A DNA stretch of 15,590 nt. Source: Actinomycetota bacterium. GTDB taxonomy: Bacteria > Actinomycetota > Thermoleophilia > Gaiellales > Gaiellaceae. A program made the position numbers and the translations under genes. The notes under the pieces are model-generated. The model saw only the letters and a program-made list of their open reading frames with translations, was not told the DNA's origin and did no database searches. The stretch's first letter is position 1; each line of letters opens with the position of its first letter. The stretch is taken from assembly GCA_003170995.1 (NCBI GenBank), contig PMXT01000132.1, positions 1 through 15,590 of the forward strand. Reading direction: 5' to 3'. Shown here piece after piece: positions 5,724 through 12,285 of this stretch.

Positions 5724-7459
5724 AGTGGCGTGATCTCATGTGCGGCGACGTTCGCCGCGAGCAGATCGGGAAGAAGCTGACGCTCTCGGGTTGGGTGGCG
5801 AAGCGCCGCGATCATGGCGGCCTCGTCTTCATCGATCTGCGCGACCGCGCCGGCGTCTGCCAGCTCGTGATCAACCCCGAGCGCGCTCCCGAGGCGGCCG
5901 AGCTCTCGCACGAGATTCGAAACGAGTTCGTGCTGCGCGCCGAGGGCGAGATCGTCGCCCGCGACTCGGAGGCCGTCAATCCCAAGCTCCCGACCGGCGA
6001 GATCGAACTGCAGGTCGACAAGCTGGAGATCGTCTCGCGCTGCCCGCCGCTCCCCTTCCAGCTCGACGAGGAGAACGTCGACGAGACCCTGCGCCTGCGT
6101 AACCGTTGGCTCGACCTGCGCCGCGACCACCTGCAGCGAAACATCGCCCTGCGCGCACAGATGATCGGAGTGATACGCCGCGTGATGGAGGCAGCCGGCT
6201 TCCTCGACATCCAGACGCCGATTCTCGGCAAGCCGACCCCCGAGGGCGCGCGCGACTTCCTCGTGCCGGCGCGTCTGCAGCCCGGCCGCTTCTATGCGCT
6301 GCCGCAGTCACCCCAGCTCTACAAGCAGATCTTGATGGTCGCCGGGTTCGACCGCTACTACCAGATCGCCGTCTGCTTCCGCGATGAGGATTTGCGTGCC
6401 GATCGCCTGCAGGAGTTGACTCAGCTCGACGTGGAGGTCGCCTTCCCCGATCTCGATCAGCTCTTCGCGCTAATGGAGCAGATGATCAAGGCTGTCTGGA
6501 GCGAGTGCCTCGGGGTCGAGCTCGAGCCGCCTTTCCTGCGCCTGGACTGGAGCGAGGCCATGAGTCGCTACGGCAGCGACAAGCCCGACCTGCGCTTCGC
6601 GCTCGAGATCGAGGAGGCGACCGCGGCCACGCGCAGTTCCGAGTTCGGCGTCTTCGCGAAGGTGCCCTGCGTCCGCTTCCTGCGCGCGCCGCAGGTCTAC
6701 TCGCGCGGCGAGCTGGCCAAACTGGAGGAGTTCGCGAAGGAGTGGGGAGCGGGCGGGCTCGCTTACATCGTCTACGGCGAAGATGGTGAACCGCGCTCGC
6801 CGATCCTCAAGTTTCTCTCCGAGGCGGAGCTCGAGCTCTTTCGCAGCGAGCCCGGCACGACAGTTCTCTTCGGCGCCGGCGAGCCGGCGGCGGTCGCGCG
6901 CGTTCTCGGCCAGCTCCGGCTCCAGCTCGGAAGCGAGCTTGGCTTGATCGACGAGGACGCCTGGCGCTTCCTCTGGGTCACCGACTTCCCGCTGCTGGAG
7001 TGGGACGCCGACGGGGAGCGCTGGGACGCTGTTCACCATCCCTTTACGCGTCCGACTCCCGGCCACGAGGCGTTGCTCGACAGCGACCCCGGGGCCGCAA
7101 GGGCTCTCGCCTACGATCTGGTCGGAAACGGAGTCGAGCTGGGCGGCGGCTCGTTCAGAATTCACGAGCCGGATCTGCAGCAGAAGCTCTTCGACCTTCT
7201 GCACATCGCGCCCGCCGAGCAGCGCAGCAAGTTCGGCTTCCTGCTCGACGCGCTCTCGATGGGGGCGCCGCCGCACGGAGGTGTCGCCTTCGGCATCGAG
7301 CGCATGCTGATGGTACTCGGCCACGAGCCGAATCTCCGCGATACGCAGGCTTTTCCCAAGAACCAGGCAGGCGCCGACCCGATGACAGGAGCTCCTTCGG
7401 AAGCCGACCCCAAACATCTGCGCGAGCTTGGAATACGGCCGCTGACTCCTCCCGGCTAA
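5720..7459 (+). CDS. aspS: Aspartate-tRNA ligase, probably Asp/Asn non-discriminating
   Basis: 579 residues, the size of a bacterial-type AspRS with the inserted GAD domain. The N-terminal OB-fold anticodon-binding domain spans about 1-105 (LSGWVAKRRDHGGLVFIDLR). Class II motifs: PTPEGARDFLVPAR at 172-185, motif 2 FRDEDLRADRLQELTQLD at 220-237, MSRYGSDKPDLRF, and motif 3 GVAFGIERMLMVL from 521. The GAD domain lies between about 290 and 420. It charges tRNA-Asp. His32 in RRDHGG is the residue typical of non-discriminating AspRSs, which also charge tRNA-Asn for GatCAB amidation; discriminating enzymes such as that of E. coli have Leu there. The second marker position (Glu84) is neither Gly nor Lys, so specificity stays open. 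It is the last gene of the overlapping MBL-hisS-aspS operon. Confidence 0.97.
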   Translation: MKWRDLMCGDVRREQIGKKLTLSGWVAKRRDHGGLVFIDLRDRAGVCQLVINPERAPEAAELSHEIRNEFVLRAEGEIVARDSEAVNPKLPTGEIELQVDKLEIVSRCPPLPFQLDEENVDETLRLRNRWLDLRRDHLQRNIALRAQMIGVIRRVMEAAGFLDIQTPILGKPTPEGARDFLVPARLQPGRFYALPQSPQLYKQILMVAGFDRYYQIAVCFRDEDLRADRLQELTQLDVEVAFPDLDQLFALMEQMIKAVWSECLGVELEPPFLRLDWSEAMSRYGSDKPDLRFALEIEEATAATRSSEFGVFAKVPCVRFLRAPQVYSRGELAKLEEFAKEWGAGGLAYIVYGEDGEPRSPILKFLSEAELELFRSEPGTTVLFGAGEPAAVARVLGQLRLQLGSELGLIDEDAWRFLWVTDFPLLEWDADGERWDAVHHPFTRPTPGHEALLDSDPGAARALAYDLVGNGVELGGGSFRIHEPDLQQKLFDLLHIAPAEQRSKFGFLLDALSMGAPPHGGVAFGIERMLMVLGHEPNLRDTQAFPKNQAGADPMTGAPSEADPKHLRELGIRPLTPPG

Positions 7460-7553
7460 ATGAGAGCAGGAAATCAACCGATGGAGCAGGCATACTTCAG
7501 CCGCAACCGAATTTCTGACTAGTAATCACGCGCGAGCGAGGAGAGAGCGAGCC

Positions 7554-8570
7554 ATGTCAACGCAAGATCCAGGTAGAGCACGACCGGCACCGCTGACGTC
7601 CCTTCCACGCATCGAGGACGTCCCGTTCGCCGATCACGGATATGAGCCCGATCAGGTTCGAAGCGCATTCGATGCCTTTCAGCGCCACGTAGCTCAGCTT
7701 CAAGCGCAGCTTCGGGTGCTTCAGGCGGCTGGCCACACCAGTATGGAACCCAGCGGTCATGCGGTTCGCATGGACGCACTACACCTGATTCGCTCTGCTG
7801 CCGAGTTCGCCGACGCGCTCGAGCGCGACTCCCAGACCGCTTCCGCCACGCAGCTCTCGCGCACCGAAGAGGAGATCAGAACGCGCCAGCAGGAGCTGGG
7901 TGCTCGAGAGTCCGAGGTCGAACGCTTCCGTCAGGAGTCCGAGCGCCAGCGCCAGGAGATTCTCGGCGTCGCTCGCAACGAATCTCGTGAGCTGCTCGCC
8001 AATGCCCAGCGCGAGGCTTCGCAGGAGCTGCGCGAGGCCGAGTCGCGCGGGAACCGGCTGCTCGAGCAGGCTCGGCACCAGGCGACCGAGCTCACCAATG
8101 CGGCTCGCGCCGAGGTTGAGGGAACACTGGAGTGGGCACGTGCTCAGGCCGCTTCGATCATGACCCGCGCCCAGCAGGGTGCCGAGCAGCTGCTCGGTGC
8201 GGCTGGTCTCGGCGAGGACAAGGTCGGCAGGGTGGCGGATTCGCTCGTCCAGGCGGCTGATCGCGAGGCGCAGGGCGCCCGCTCGCCGGGTGGCATCATG
8301 CGCCAGGCGACCTCACTACTACAGGCGAACTCGCCCACTGCCGCGGTTACGACGGCCGAGCCCGAGGTTGAGACGCCGAAAGCCGAGGAGCCTGAAGCCG
8401 ATCAAATCGAGGAGACACACGAGCGGAGCGAGAGCGCGGATGAAGGCGGGACTCGGAGCTCCACTAGCTCTGAGGAAGAGGTCGCTTCGATCGAGGAAGA
8501 AGAAGAGACGACTGAGAAAAGTCCGGGCGAAGAAGGCCCCGGTGAAGAAGAGCCGCCGCGCTTCTATTGA
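7554..8570 (+). CDS. Hendecad-repeat coiled-coil protein with acidic tail (DivIVA/ATPase-b-like)
   Basis: 338 residues from an ATG with a clear ribosome site, GAGGAGAGAG at 7538-7547. Residues 29-58 (GYEPDQVRSAFDAFQRHVAQ...) loosely resemble the GYxxxxVDxFL start of DivIVA proteins. Residues about 100-240 form one long helix with an 11-residue period: alanine occurs at 140, 151, 162, 173, 184, 195, 206, 217, 228 and 239. Such hendecads form right-handed coiled coils or membrane-lying helices, as in the F-ATPase b stalk. Residues 267-335 are a disordered Glu-rich tail (EEEVASIEEEEETTEKS). No signal peptide or membrane helix is seen, so it is cytoplasmic or membrane-peripheral. I infer a scaffold role in cell shape or division, together with the two genes that follow. 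No enzyme motif is present. Confidence 0.8.
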   Translation: MSTQDPGRARPAPLTSLPRIEDVPFADHGYEPDQVRSAFDAFQRHVAQLQAQLRVLQAAGHTSMEPSGHAVRMDALHLIRSAAEFADALERDSQTASATQLSRTEEEIRTRQQELGARESEVERFRQESERQRQEILGVARNESRELLANAQREASQELREAESRGNRLLEQARHQATELTNAARAEVEGTLEWARAQAASIMTRAQQGAEQLLGAAGLGEDKVGRVADSLVQAADREAQGARSPGGIMRQATSLLQANSPTAAVTTAEPEVETPKAEEPEADQIEETHERSESADEGGTRSSTSSEEEVASIEEEEETTEKSPGEEGPGEEEPPRFY

Positions 8571-8696
8571 TTCGCTTCGACCCGTCTAGGCGCATCCGGC
8601 ACTTGCCTGGTTCGTGATCGACGTAGACAATGAGCTGGCCCTACTCGGCTCTGGATCGGCCGAGCTGAGTCTGCTCTCGATGGAGATCGTTAGAGG

Positions 8697-9584
8697 ATGC
8701 TGGGGAAGCACCGCCTAAAGCCAAGTTTCCTGCTCGAAGTGGCTTTCTTGGTCGTAGTATGGCTCGTCGCCTGGCTCGTGTTCGACGCGCCGTTTGTGGT
8801 CCTCATCTGCGCCATCTTCGGCGCCTACGCGCTCGTGTTCCTCTACGAGAGCTGGCTCGACAGACGCAGCCAGCGCGAGCGAGCCGAGACTCGGCGCTCG
8901 CGGAGAAAGGCAGCCGATCTCTACGGCGTCTTCACTGAGCCCGATGAGAGATCTCTGCCTCGGCCGTCAGCCAGCGTCAGAAAGGTGAGTAAGACCGCGC
9001 CCGCGCCTTCCGCTCGGTCGATTCCGGAACGCCTGACCGCGAAGCCGCACGGACACGAGGCCGAGGAAGAAGCGAATCGGGCAGCGCAAGAAACCACGGT
9101 CCCAGCTACTCCACCCGAGCCCGTTCCTTCCCGTAAGGCCGCCTCGTTCGAACCGTCAAGCAAGCGAGTGGAGACGAAAGAGAAACGCGAGCCGGAGCCT
9201 CCGGAGCGAGAAAAGCCTGTGCCGGTAACGGCGACGGAAAGCGCTCCCCGGCCGGCGGTCGTAGTACCGAGCTCGCCTGGAGGTGAGTTGGCGCCCGAAG
9301 AGACGCGTGAAACGGAGCCGCCAAAGCCACGTTCGCGCCTGGCGGAGATAGCCGCAGGCCCAGACGCTCGAAAGGCGGCTCGCTCGATCGGCGGCTGGAA
9401 CGTCTGGCAGCTTGAGCGGCTTCTCGTCGCTCAGTCCAAGCCCGACCAGGAGCGCGACTACGAACGCTCGCTCCTGCTCGTCTACTTGCGCGAGTTCGCC
9501 GATCCCGATGGCCAGCTTCCGCCGGAGTTCGATGATCTTGTGCGCGAGTCGTTCGGCGACCTCGTACGCGGTCCAGCGAGCTAG
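8697..9584 (+). CDS. Two-helix membrane protein with disordered linker and conserved-looking C-terminal domain
   Basis: 295 residues. Two hydrophobic helices sit at about 11-29 (FLLEVAFLVVVWLVAWLVF) and 32-50 (PFVVLICAIFGAYALVFLY), followed by a basic juxtamembrane stretch (LDRRSQRERAETRRSRRKAA), which places the rest in the cytoplasm. Residues about 75-215 are rich in Pro, Glu, Arg and Ser and surely disordered. The last 65 residues return to an ordered composition: GGWNVWQLERLLVAQ, DYERSLLLVYLREFADPDG and PPEFDDLVRESFGDL. The family is not known to me. Two-helix anchor, flexible linker and small domain suggest a membrane-tethered adaptor. ATG at 8697 was taken; GGAG at 8682-8685 is 11 nt away, so the start is only moderately supported. 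No known homologue can be named. Confidence 0.75.
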   Translation: MLGKHRLKPSFLLEVAFLVVVWLVAWLVFDAPFVVLICAIFGAYALVFLYESWLDRRSQRERAETRRSRRKAADLYGVFTEPDERSLPRPSASVRKVSKTAPAPSARSIPERLTAKPHGHEAEEEANRAAQETTVPATPPEPVPSRKAASFEPSSKRVETKEKREPEPPEREKPVPVTATESAPRPAVVVPSSPGGELAPEETRETEPPKPRSRLAEIAAGPDARKAARSIGGWNVWQLERLLVAQSKPDQERDYERSLLLVYLREFADPDGQLPPEFDDLVRESFGDLVRGPAS

Positions 9585-9631
9585 TGACCGTCGCTGCGAG
9601 CATGCTCGGCTCCGCCGGCTTCGTCCGTGGC

Positions 9632-9651
9632 TCTCGCTCGGGCGAGCGAGA
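9632..9651 (+). terminator. GC-rich hairpin in the spacer before the RlpA-like gene
   Basis: TCTCGCTCG (9632-9640) and CGAGCGAGA (9643-9651) are perfect 9-bp arms around GG. The sequence after it is TCGGGTTTGTG, with no real T-run. It may slow or end transcription of the preceding membrane-protein gene, or it may be incidental. Confidence 0.3.
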
Positions 9652-9675
9652 TCGGGTTTGTGATGGGGACTGCTT

Positions 9676-10098
9676 GTGAAGCTCGTTGCCCAGCGAGTCG
9701 GCGTGTTGGCCGCGGTAGCGCTCGTCGCCTTGATCGTGGCGCTCGAGCTTGCCCATCGACTCAACCCGAGCTCCTCGGCTCCGACCACGACGGTGCAGGC
9801 GATACCTTCTCCCGGCGCCAGTTGGAATGACGTTCGCGCCGGCATTCTCTCGCCCAGCAAGAACGGAGAGAAAACTGCCTGCGGCGTGACGATAGGTGTC
9901 ACGACCTTCGGTGTGGCGCACCCGAGCCTTCCCTGTGGAACGAGGATCTTCGTCGCCTACGGTCACATTCAGGCGCTGACCCAGGTGATCGCTCGCGGGC
10001 CTTACGTTCCCGGCCGGGGGCTCGACTTGACTCCGGCACTGGCGGTCAAGCTGGGCATCCGCAGCGCGGCCGATGTTCGCTGGCGCTTTGCTCAATAG
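9676..10098 (+). CDS. RlpA-like double-psi beta-barrel protein, membrane-anchored
   Basis: 140 residues from a GTG with ribosome site GGGGA at 9665-9669. An uncleaved signal anchor or signal peptide covers about 8-26 (VGVLAAVALVALIVALELA). After a Pro/Ser/Thr linker, residues 66-130 match the RlpA double-psi barrel: ACG...FGVAHPSLPCGTRIFV, then ARGPYVPGRGLDLTPALAVKLG. RlpA proteins bind or cleave peptidoglycan at the septum. Here the histidine of AHPSLP (His82) is kept. The acidic residues that act in Pseudomonas RlpA have no match between 70 and 81, and the usual DRGPY reads ARGPY. Cys69 and Cys87 may form a disulfide, as in actinobacterial relatives. Activity as a lytic transglycosylase is therefore doubtful; wall binding is likelier. 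It probably acts outside the membrane. Confidence 0.85.
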   Translation: MKLVAQRVGVLAAVALVALIVALELAHRLNPSSSAPTTTVQAIPSPGASWNDVRAGILSPSKNGEKTACGVTIGVTTFGVAHPSLPCGTRIFVAYGHIQALTQVIARGPYVPGRGLDLTPALAVKLGIRSAADVRWRFAQ

Positions 10099-10116
10099 AG
10101 ACAGGCGCCGCCGCGC

Positions 10117-10122
10117 TACAGT
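10117..10122 (+). promoter_or_regulatory. -10 element TACAGT of the 6S RNA gene
   Basis: TACAGT lies 19 bp after the stop of the RlpA-like gene and about 7 nt before the position where the folded RNA would begin (about 10129). A clear -35 hexamer is not visible at 17 bp. Prediction only. Confidence 0.4.
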
Positions 10123-10128
10123 GAGACG

Positions 10129-10285
10129 GTTCGACCCTGTTCGGAGCTTCGCGCAAAAAGTAGAACCAACACCAAGTAAAAGGGAGCCTGCGTCCGAGCG
10201 GAAGCGCCTGGCGCCGAGGCGAGGCAGGGCACCCACCTGGCTTACCAGGTTCACTTGGGCGTGAAGTTGCGGCAGGCGTGGAACT
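10129..10285 (+). ncRNA. ssrS: 6S RNA candidate
   Basis: This non-coding stretch carries the 6S hallmark GCACCCACCTGG-ctta-CCAGGTTCA (10230-10253): a 6-bp hairpin in the 3' side of the central bubble. Around it are closing pairs CCAAGT (10172-10177) with ACTTGG (10253-10258), CGCAA (10152-10156) with TTGCG (10267-10271), and GTTC (10139-10142) with GAAC (10281-10284). The apical arm pairs CCTGC with GCAGG and CGCCT with AGGCG (about 10187-10228). The 5' bubble strand is purine-rich (AAAAGGGA). 6S RNA mimics an open promoter and binds housekeeping RNA polymerase, dampening transcription in stationary phase. It sits between aspS and mnmA, as bsrA does in Bacillus subtilis. Ends are estimated; the transcript may include the following terminator. 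I excluded tmRNA, SRP RNA and RNase P because their signature sequences are absent. Confidence 0.72.
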
Positions 10286-10338
10286 ACCGGCGGAAGTCGG
10301 CCCTCCCTTGGAGGGTCTTGACTTCCGCCGGTGTTTAT
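10286..10338 (+). terminator. Strong intrinsic terminator after the 6S RNA
   Basis: Perfect 13-bp arms ACCGGCGGAAGTC (10286-10298) and GACTTCCGCCGGT (10320-10332) enclose a second 6-bp stem, CCCTCC (10301-10306) with GGAGGG (10310-10315), around a 3-nt loop. GTTTATC follows. It is by far the most stable hairpin I see in the window. The U-run is short, but the hairpin's place right after the 6S fold fits transcript termination. Confidence 0.75.
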
Positions 10339-10510
10339 CGAAGCGAGTCACCGCGCCTGCGGCGCGAGTGTCTCGTCTGCTCCTACAAGCTGGCCGGGCT
10401 GGCCGGAATCGTGGACGGGGTCCGCGGCGGGGCGAGTTGAGAACGGCGTTTGGTGAGCTGCGCCCGCGCATGTAGGTCGCGGCGGTCGGATCGGGAGTTC
10501 CGCGCTCGGC
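10339..10510 (+). other. Spacer between the 6S terminator and the mnmA promoter; nothing recognised
   Basis: The gap between the RlpA-like gene and mnmA is 424 bp. The 6S locus fills its first half. The remaining 172 bp are GC-rich, with short direct repeats (GGCCGGGCTGGCCGG near 10393) but no convincing gene. Open frames here start inside the 6S/terminator region and lack ribosome sites. Confidence 0.4.
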
Positions 10511-10516
10511 TAGCCT
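10511..10516 (+). promoter_or_regulatory. -10 element TAGCCT of mnmA (leaderless)
   Basis: TAGCCT ends 6 nt before the GTG at 10523. Its TAG is also an in-frame stop codon, so GTG is the first possible start and no Shine-Dalgarno can fit. Initiation at or near the GTG is implied. Confidence 0.5.
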
Positions 10517-10522
10517 GACTGC

Positions 10523-11785
10523 GTGAAAAACGTTTTCGGGGATGCGACTCTTGGCGGCGAGTGGGCCTCGGTGCGGTTGCGGCTACAGGGGGAGAAGATC
10601 GTCGAGGCCGATGCCGACGGGCTTACCGAAGGGCTCGAGGGGCTGAGCCTGCTCGAGGCGGCGGCCGTCGGCGGCGAACCGCTCGCGGTTGAGGCGCTGG
10701 CAGCGGCGCTCGGGCCGGTGTTCCGCGCGGCGCCCGATCCCGAGCGGGTCGCCGTAGCGATGTCGGGCGGGGTGGACAGCGCCGTCGCCTTGCTGGAAGC
10801 GGGGCCGAAGGCGATCGGAGTCACGCTGAGGCTCTGGATCGATCCGGACGGTCCGGATAGTGAGCGGGCCTGCTGCTCGCCCGATTCGGTGCGACTGGCG
10901 CGTACCACCTGCCACCGGCTGGGGCTGCCGCACGTCACACTCGATTTGCGCGAGCAGTTCTATCGGGTGGTGGTCGAGCCGTTCATCCGCACCTATGCGG
11001 CCGGCCGGACGCCCAACCCCTGCGTTCGCTGCAACGGCTCCTTCCGCTTTGGCCGGCTGCTTGCCTTCATACGGCGTGCCGGGGCCTCGCGGCTGGCAAC
11101 CGGTCACTACGCGCGCCTCGTCGAGCGGCGAGGTGAGCTGCTCTTAGCCCGCGCCCACGACCGTGAGAAGGATCAGTCCTACATGCTCGCGGCACTCGAT
11201 CCCAAGCTGCTCGGGCGGCTTTGGTTCCCGCTCGCGGAGCTGGTCAAGAGCGAGACGCGTGAGCGTGCGGCAGCCGCCGGTCTGGAGGTCGCGGTCCGGC
11301 CCGAGAGTCAGGAGGCCTGCTTTCTGGCCGGCGCCGACTACCGAGACTTCCTCGGGCGCCGGGGCTCGAGCTCGCGCCGCGGCGAGATCGTGGACGAAAG
11401 CGGTAAGCGACTTGGCCAGCACGACGGCTACTGGCGTTTCACACCCGGGCAGAGGCGCGGCCTGGGCATAGCTTCAGACTCGGGGCCGTTGTACGTGCTC
11501 GGGACGCGGCCGAAAAAGAACCTGGTCGTGGTTGGGCCCGAGCAGGCGCTTGCGCGGCGGAACGTTAGCGTGCGCGGAAAGCTCTACCTGCCGCTTCGGC
11601 ATGCCAGGGCAAAGCTTCGCTACCGGTCGCCTGCTCTACCCGCCGAGGTCGAGCCGACTGCCACTGGTTTCCGGCTTCGCCTGCTCGAACCGGCCTACGC
11701 TGTTGCGCCCGGCCAAGCCGCGGTGCTCTACGACGACGAGGTCGTGGCCGGGTTCGGCTTGGTCATGTCCGCCCGGAAGACCTAA
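10523..11785 (+). CDS. mnmA: tRNA-specific 2-thiouridylase MnmA with extra N-terminal IscU-like domain
   Basis: 420 residues; typical MnmA is about 360-380. It installs sulfur on C2 of U34 in tRNA-Lys, -Glu and -Gln (s2U), using a persulfide relay and ATP. The PP-loop SGGVDSAVALL is at 81-91. The catalytic pair is Cys167 in PNPCVRCN and Cys266 in ESQEACFLAG. DREKDQSYML at 213-222 and GQRRGLGI also match the family, and a C-terminal barrel follows. Residues 1-75 are extra. They resemble the NifU/IscU scaffold in pattern (VRLRLQGEKIVEAD...LSLLEAAAVGGEPLAVEAL) but contain no cysteine, so they cannot bind a cluster in the usual way. No cysteine desulfurase gene is adjacent. The GTG start is fixed by an in-frame TAG four codons upstream. 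The enzyme is surely MnmA; the role of the N-terminal domain is unknown. Confidence 0.95.
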   Translation: MKNVFGDATLGGEWASVRLRLQGEKIVEADADGLTEGLEGLSLLEAAAVGGEPLAVEALAAALGPVFRAAPDPERVAVAMSGGVDSAVALLEAGPKAIGVTLRLWIDPDGPDSERACCSPDSVRLARTTCHRLGLPHVTLDLREQFYRVVVEPFIRTYAAGRTPNPCVRCNGSFRFGRLLAFIRRAGASRLATGHYARLVERRGELLLARAHDREKDQSYMLAALDPKLLGRLWFPLAELVKSETRERAAAAGLEVAVRPESQEACFLAGADYRDFLGRRGSSSRRGEIVDESGKRLGQHDGYWRFTPGQRRGLGIASDSGPLYVLGTRPKKNLVVVGPEQALARRNVSVRGKLYLPLRHARAKLRYRSPALPAEVEPTATGFRLRLLEPAYAVAPGQAAVLYDDEVVAGFGLVMSARKT

Positions 11786-11788
11786 GAT
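11783..11788 (+). promoter_or_regulatory. -10 element TAAGAT of the DUF948-anti-sigma-sigma cluster
   Basis: TAAGAT overlaps the mnmA stop codon and ends 10 nt before the ATG at 11799, where no Shine-Dalgarno is present. It would let the downstream cluster be transcribed apart from mnmA. Confidence 0.4.
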
Positions 11789-11798
11789 CTCATTTACG

Positions 11799-12281
11799 AT
11801 GCTTCTTCTCTCATCCACCGTCGGTGATGTTGCCAGCGCGGCACTTGCCTTCTTCCTGATCGCCGTCGGGCTGACGCTCGGGTACGCGTTCTTTCGCCTG
11901 GGCGGAGTCCTCAGCCGCGTCTCCTCTCTGGTCAAAGGTGTCGAGCAGGAGCTGGTGCCGGTCATCAACAAAGCCGGTGGCTCGATCGATCGGGTCAACG
12001 ATCAGCTCGACAAGCTCGATGTGGTGACCGACAGCGCGGTCGACGCGGTCGAGAGCATCGACACCGTCCTGCGCGCCATCGCCGGCGCCGTCAAGTTGCC
12101 GGCGAAGAAGGTCGCGGCCCTGACGGCCGGTCTCGTGCACGGGCTCGCAACCTTCAGGGTCGAGCACGATTTCGCGGCGGCTATGGCGGCGGCGCGTTTC
12201 GCCGCCCAGGAGCGCGAAAGCCGCTTCGGCGAGGAGTTTCACTCCCAAGCTGAAGAGGGGAAGAACGCGGGCGAGGAGTAA
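11799..12281 (+). CDS. DUF948 family membrane protein
   Basis: 160 residues. One membrane helix lies near the N-terminus (about 11-33, VASAALAFFLIAVGLTLGYAFFRL). A long amphipathic helical region follows, with the DUF948 look: LSRVSSLVKGVEQELVPVINKAGGSIDRVNDQLDKLDVVTDSAVDAVES (split here only by my reading; about 38-86). The C-terminus is charged (EEFHSQAEEGKNAGEE). Function is not established; Bacillus members are annotated as general stress proteins. A DUF948 gene a few genes before alaS is usual in actinobacteria. The frame stays open upstream into mnmA, but similarity and the hydrophobic start argue for the ATG at 11799. Its stop is 4 nt before the next gene, whose ribosome site lies inside this gene's last codons, so they form an operon. 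Confidence 0.85.
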   Translation: MLLLSSTVGDVASAALAFFLIAVGLTLGYAFFRLGGVLSRVSSLVKGVEQELVPVINKAGGSIDRVNDQLDKLDVVTDSAVDAVESIDTVLRAIAGAVKLPAKKVAALTAGLVHGLATFRVEHDFAAAMAAARFAAQERESRFGEEFHSQAEEGKNAGEE

Positions 12282-12285
12282 GGGT

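Noticed and set aside
6470..7477. 335-codon minus-strand open frame opposite aspS
   Set aside because: Same reason: aspS is certain on the plus strand and the antisense product resembles nothing.
8644..8664. CTCGGC/GCCGAG inverted repeat before the two-helix membrane protein gene
   Set aside because: The stem is only 6 bp, with a 9-nt loop and no T-run; this is expected by chance in such GC-rich sequence.
9106..10254. 382-codon minus-strand open frame across the envelope genes and into the 6S locus
   Set aside because: Composition is Arg/Ser/Ala-rich shadow; the plus-strand genes have ribosome sites, membrane helices and a known barrel domain.
10255..10475. Small plus-strand frames between the 6S locus and mnmA, one with a CLVCSYKLAGLAG stretch
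   Set aside because: They begin inside the 6S RNA/terminator, have no ribosome site and no family match.
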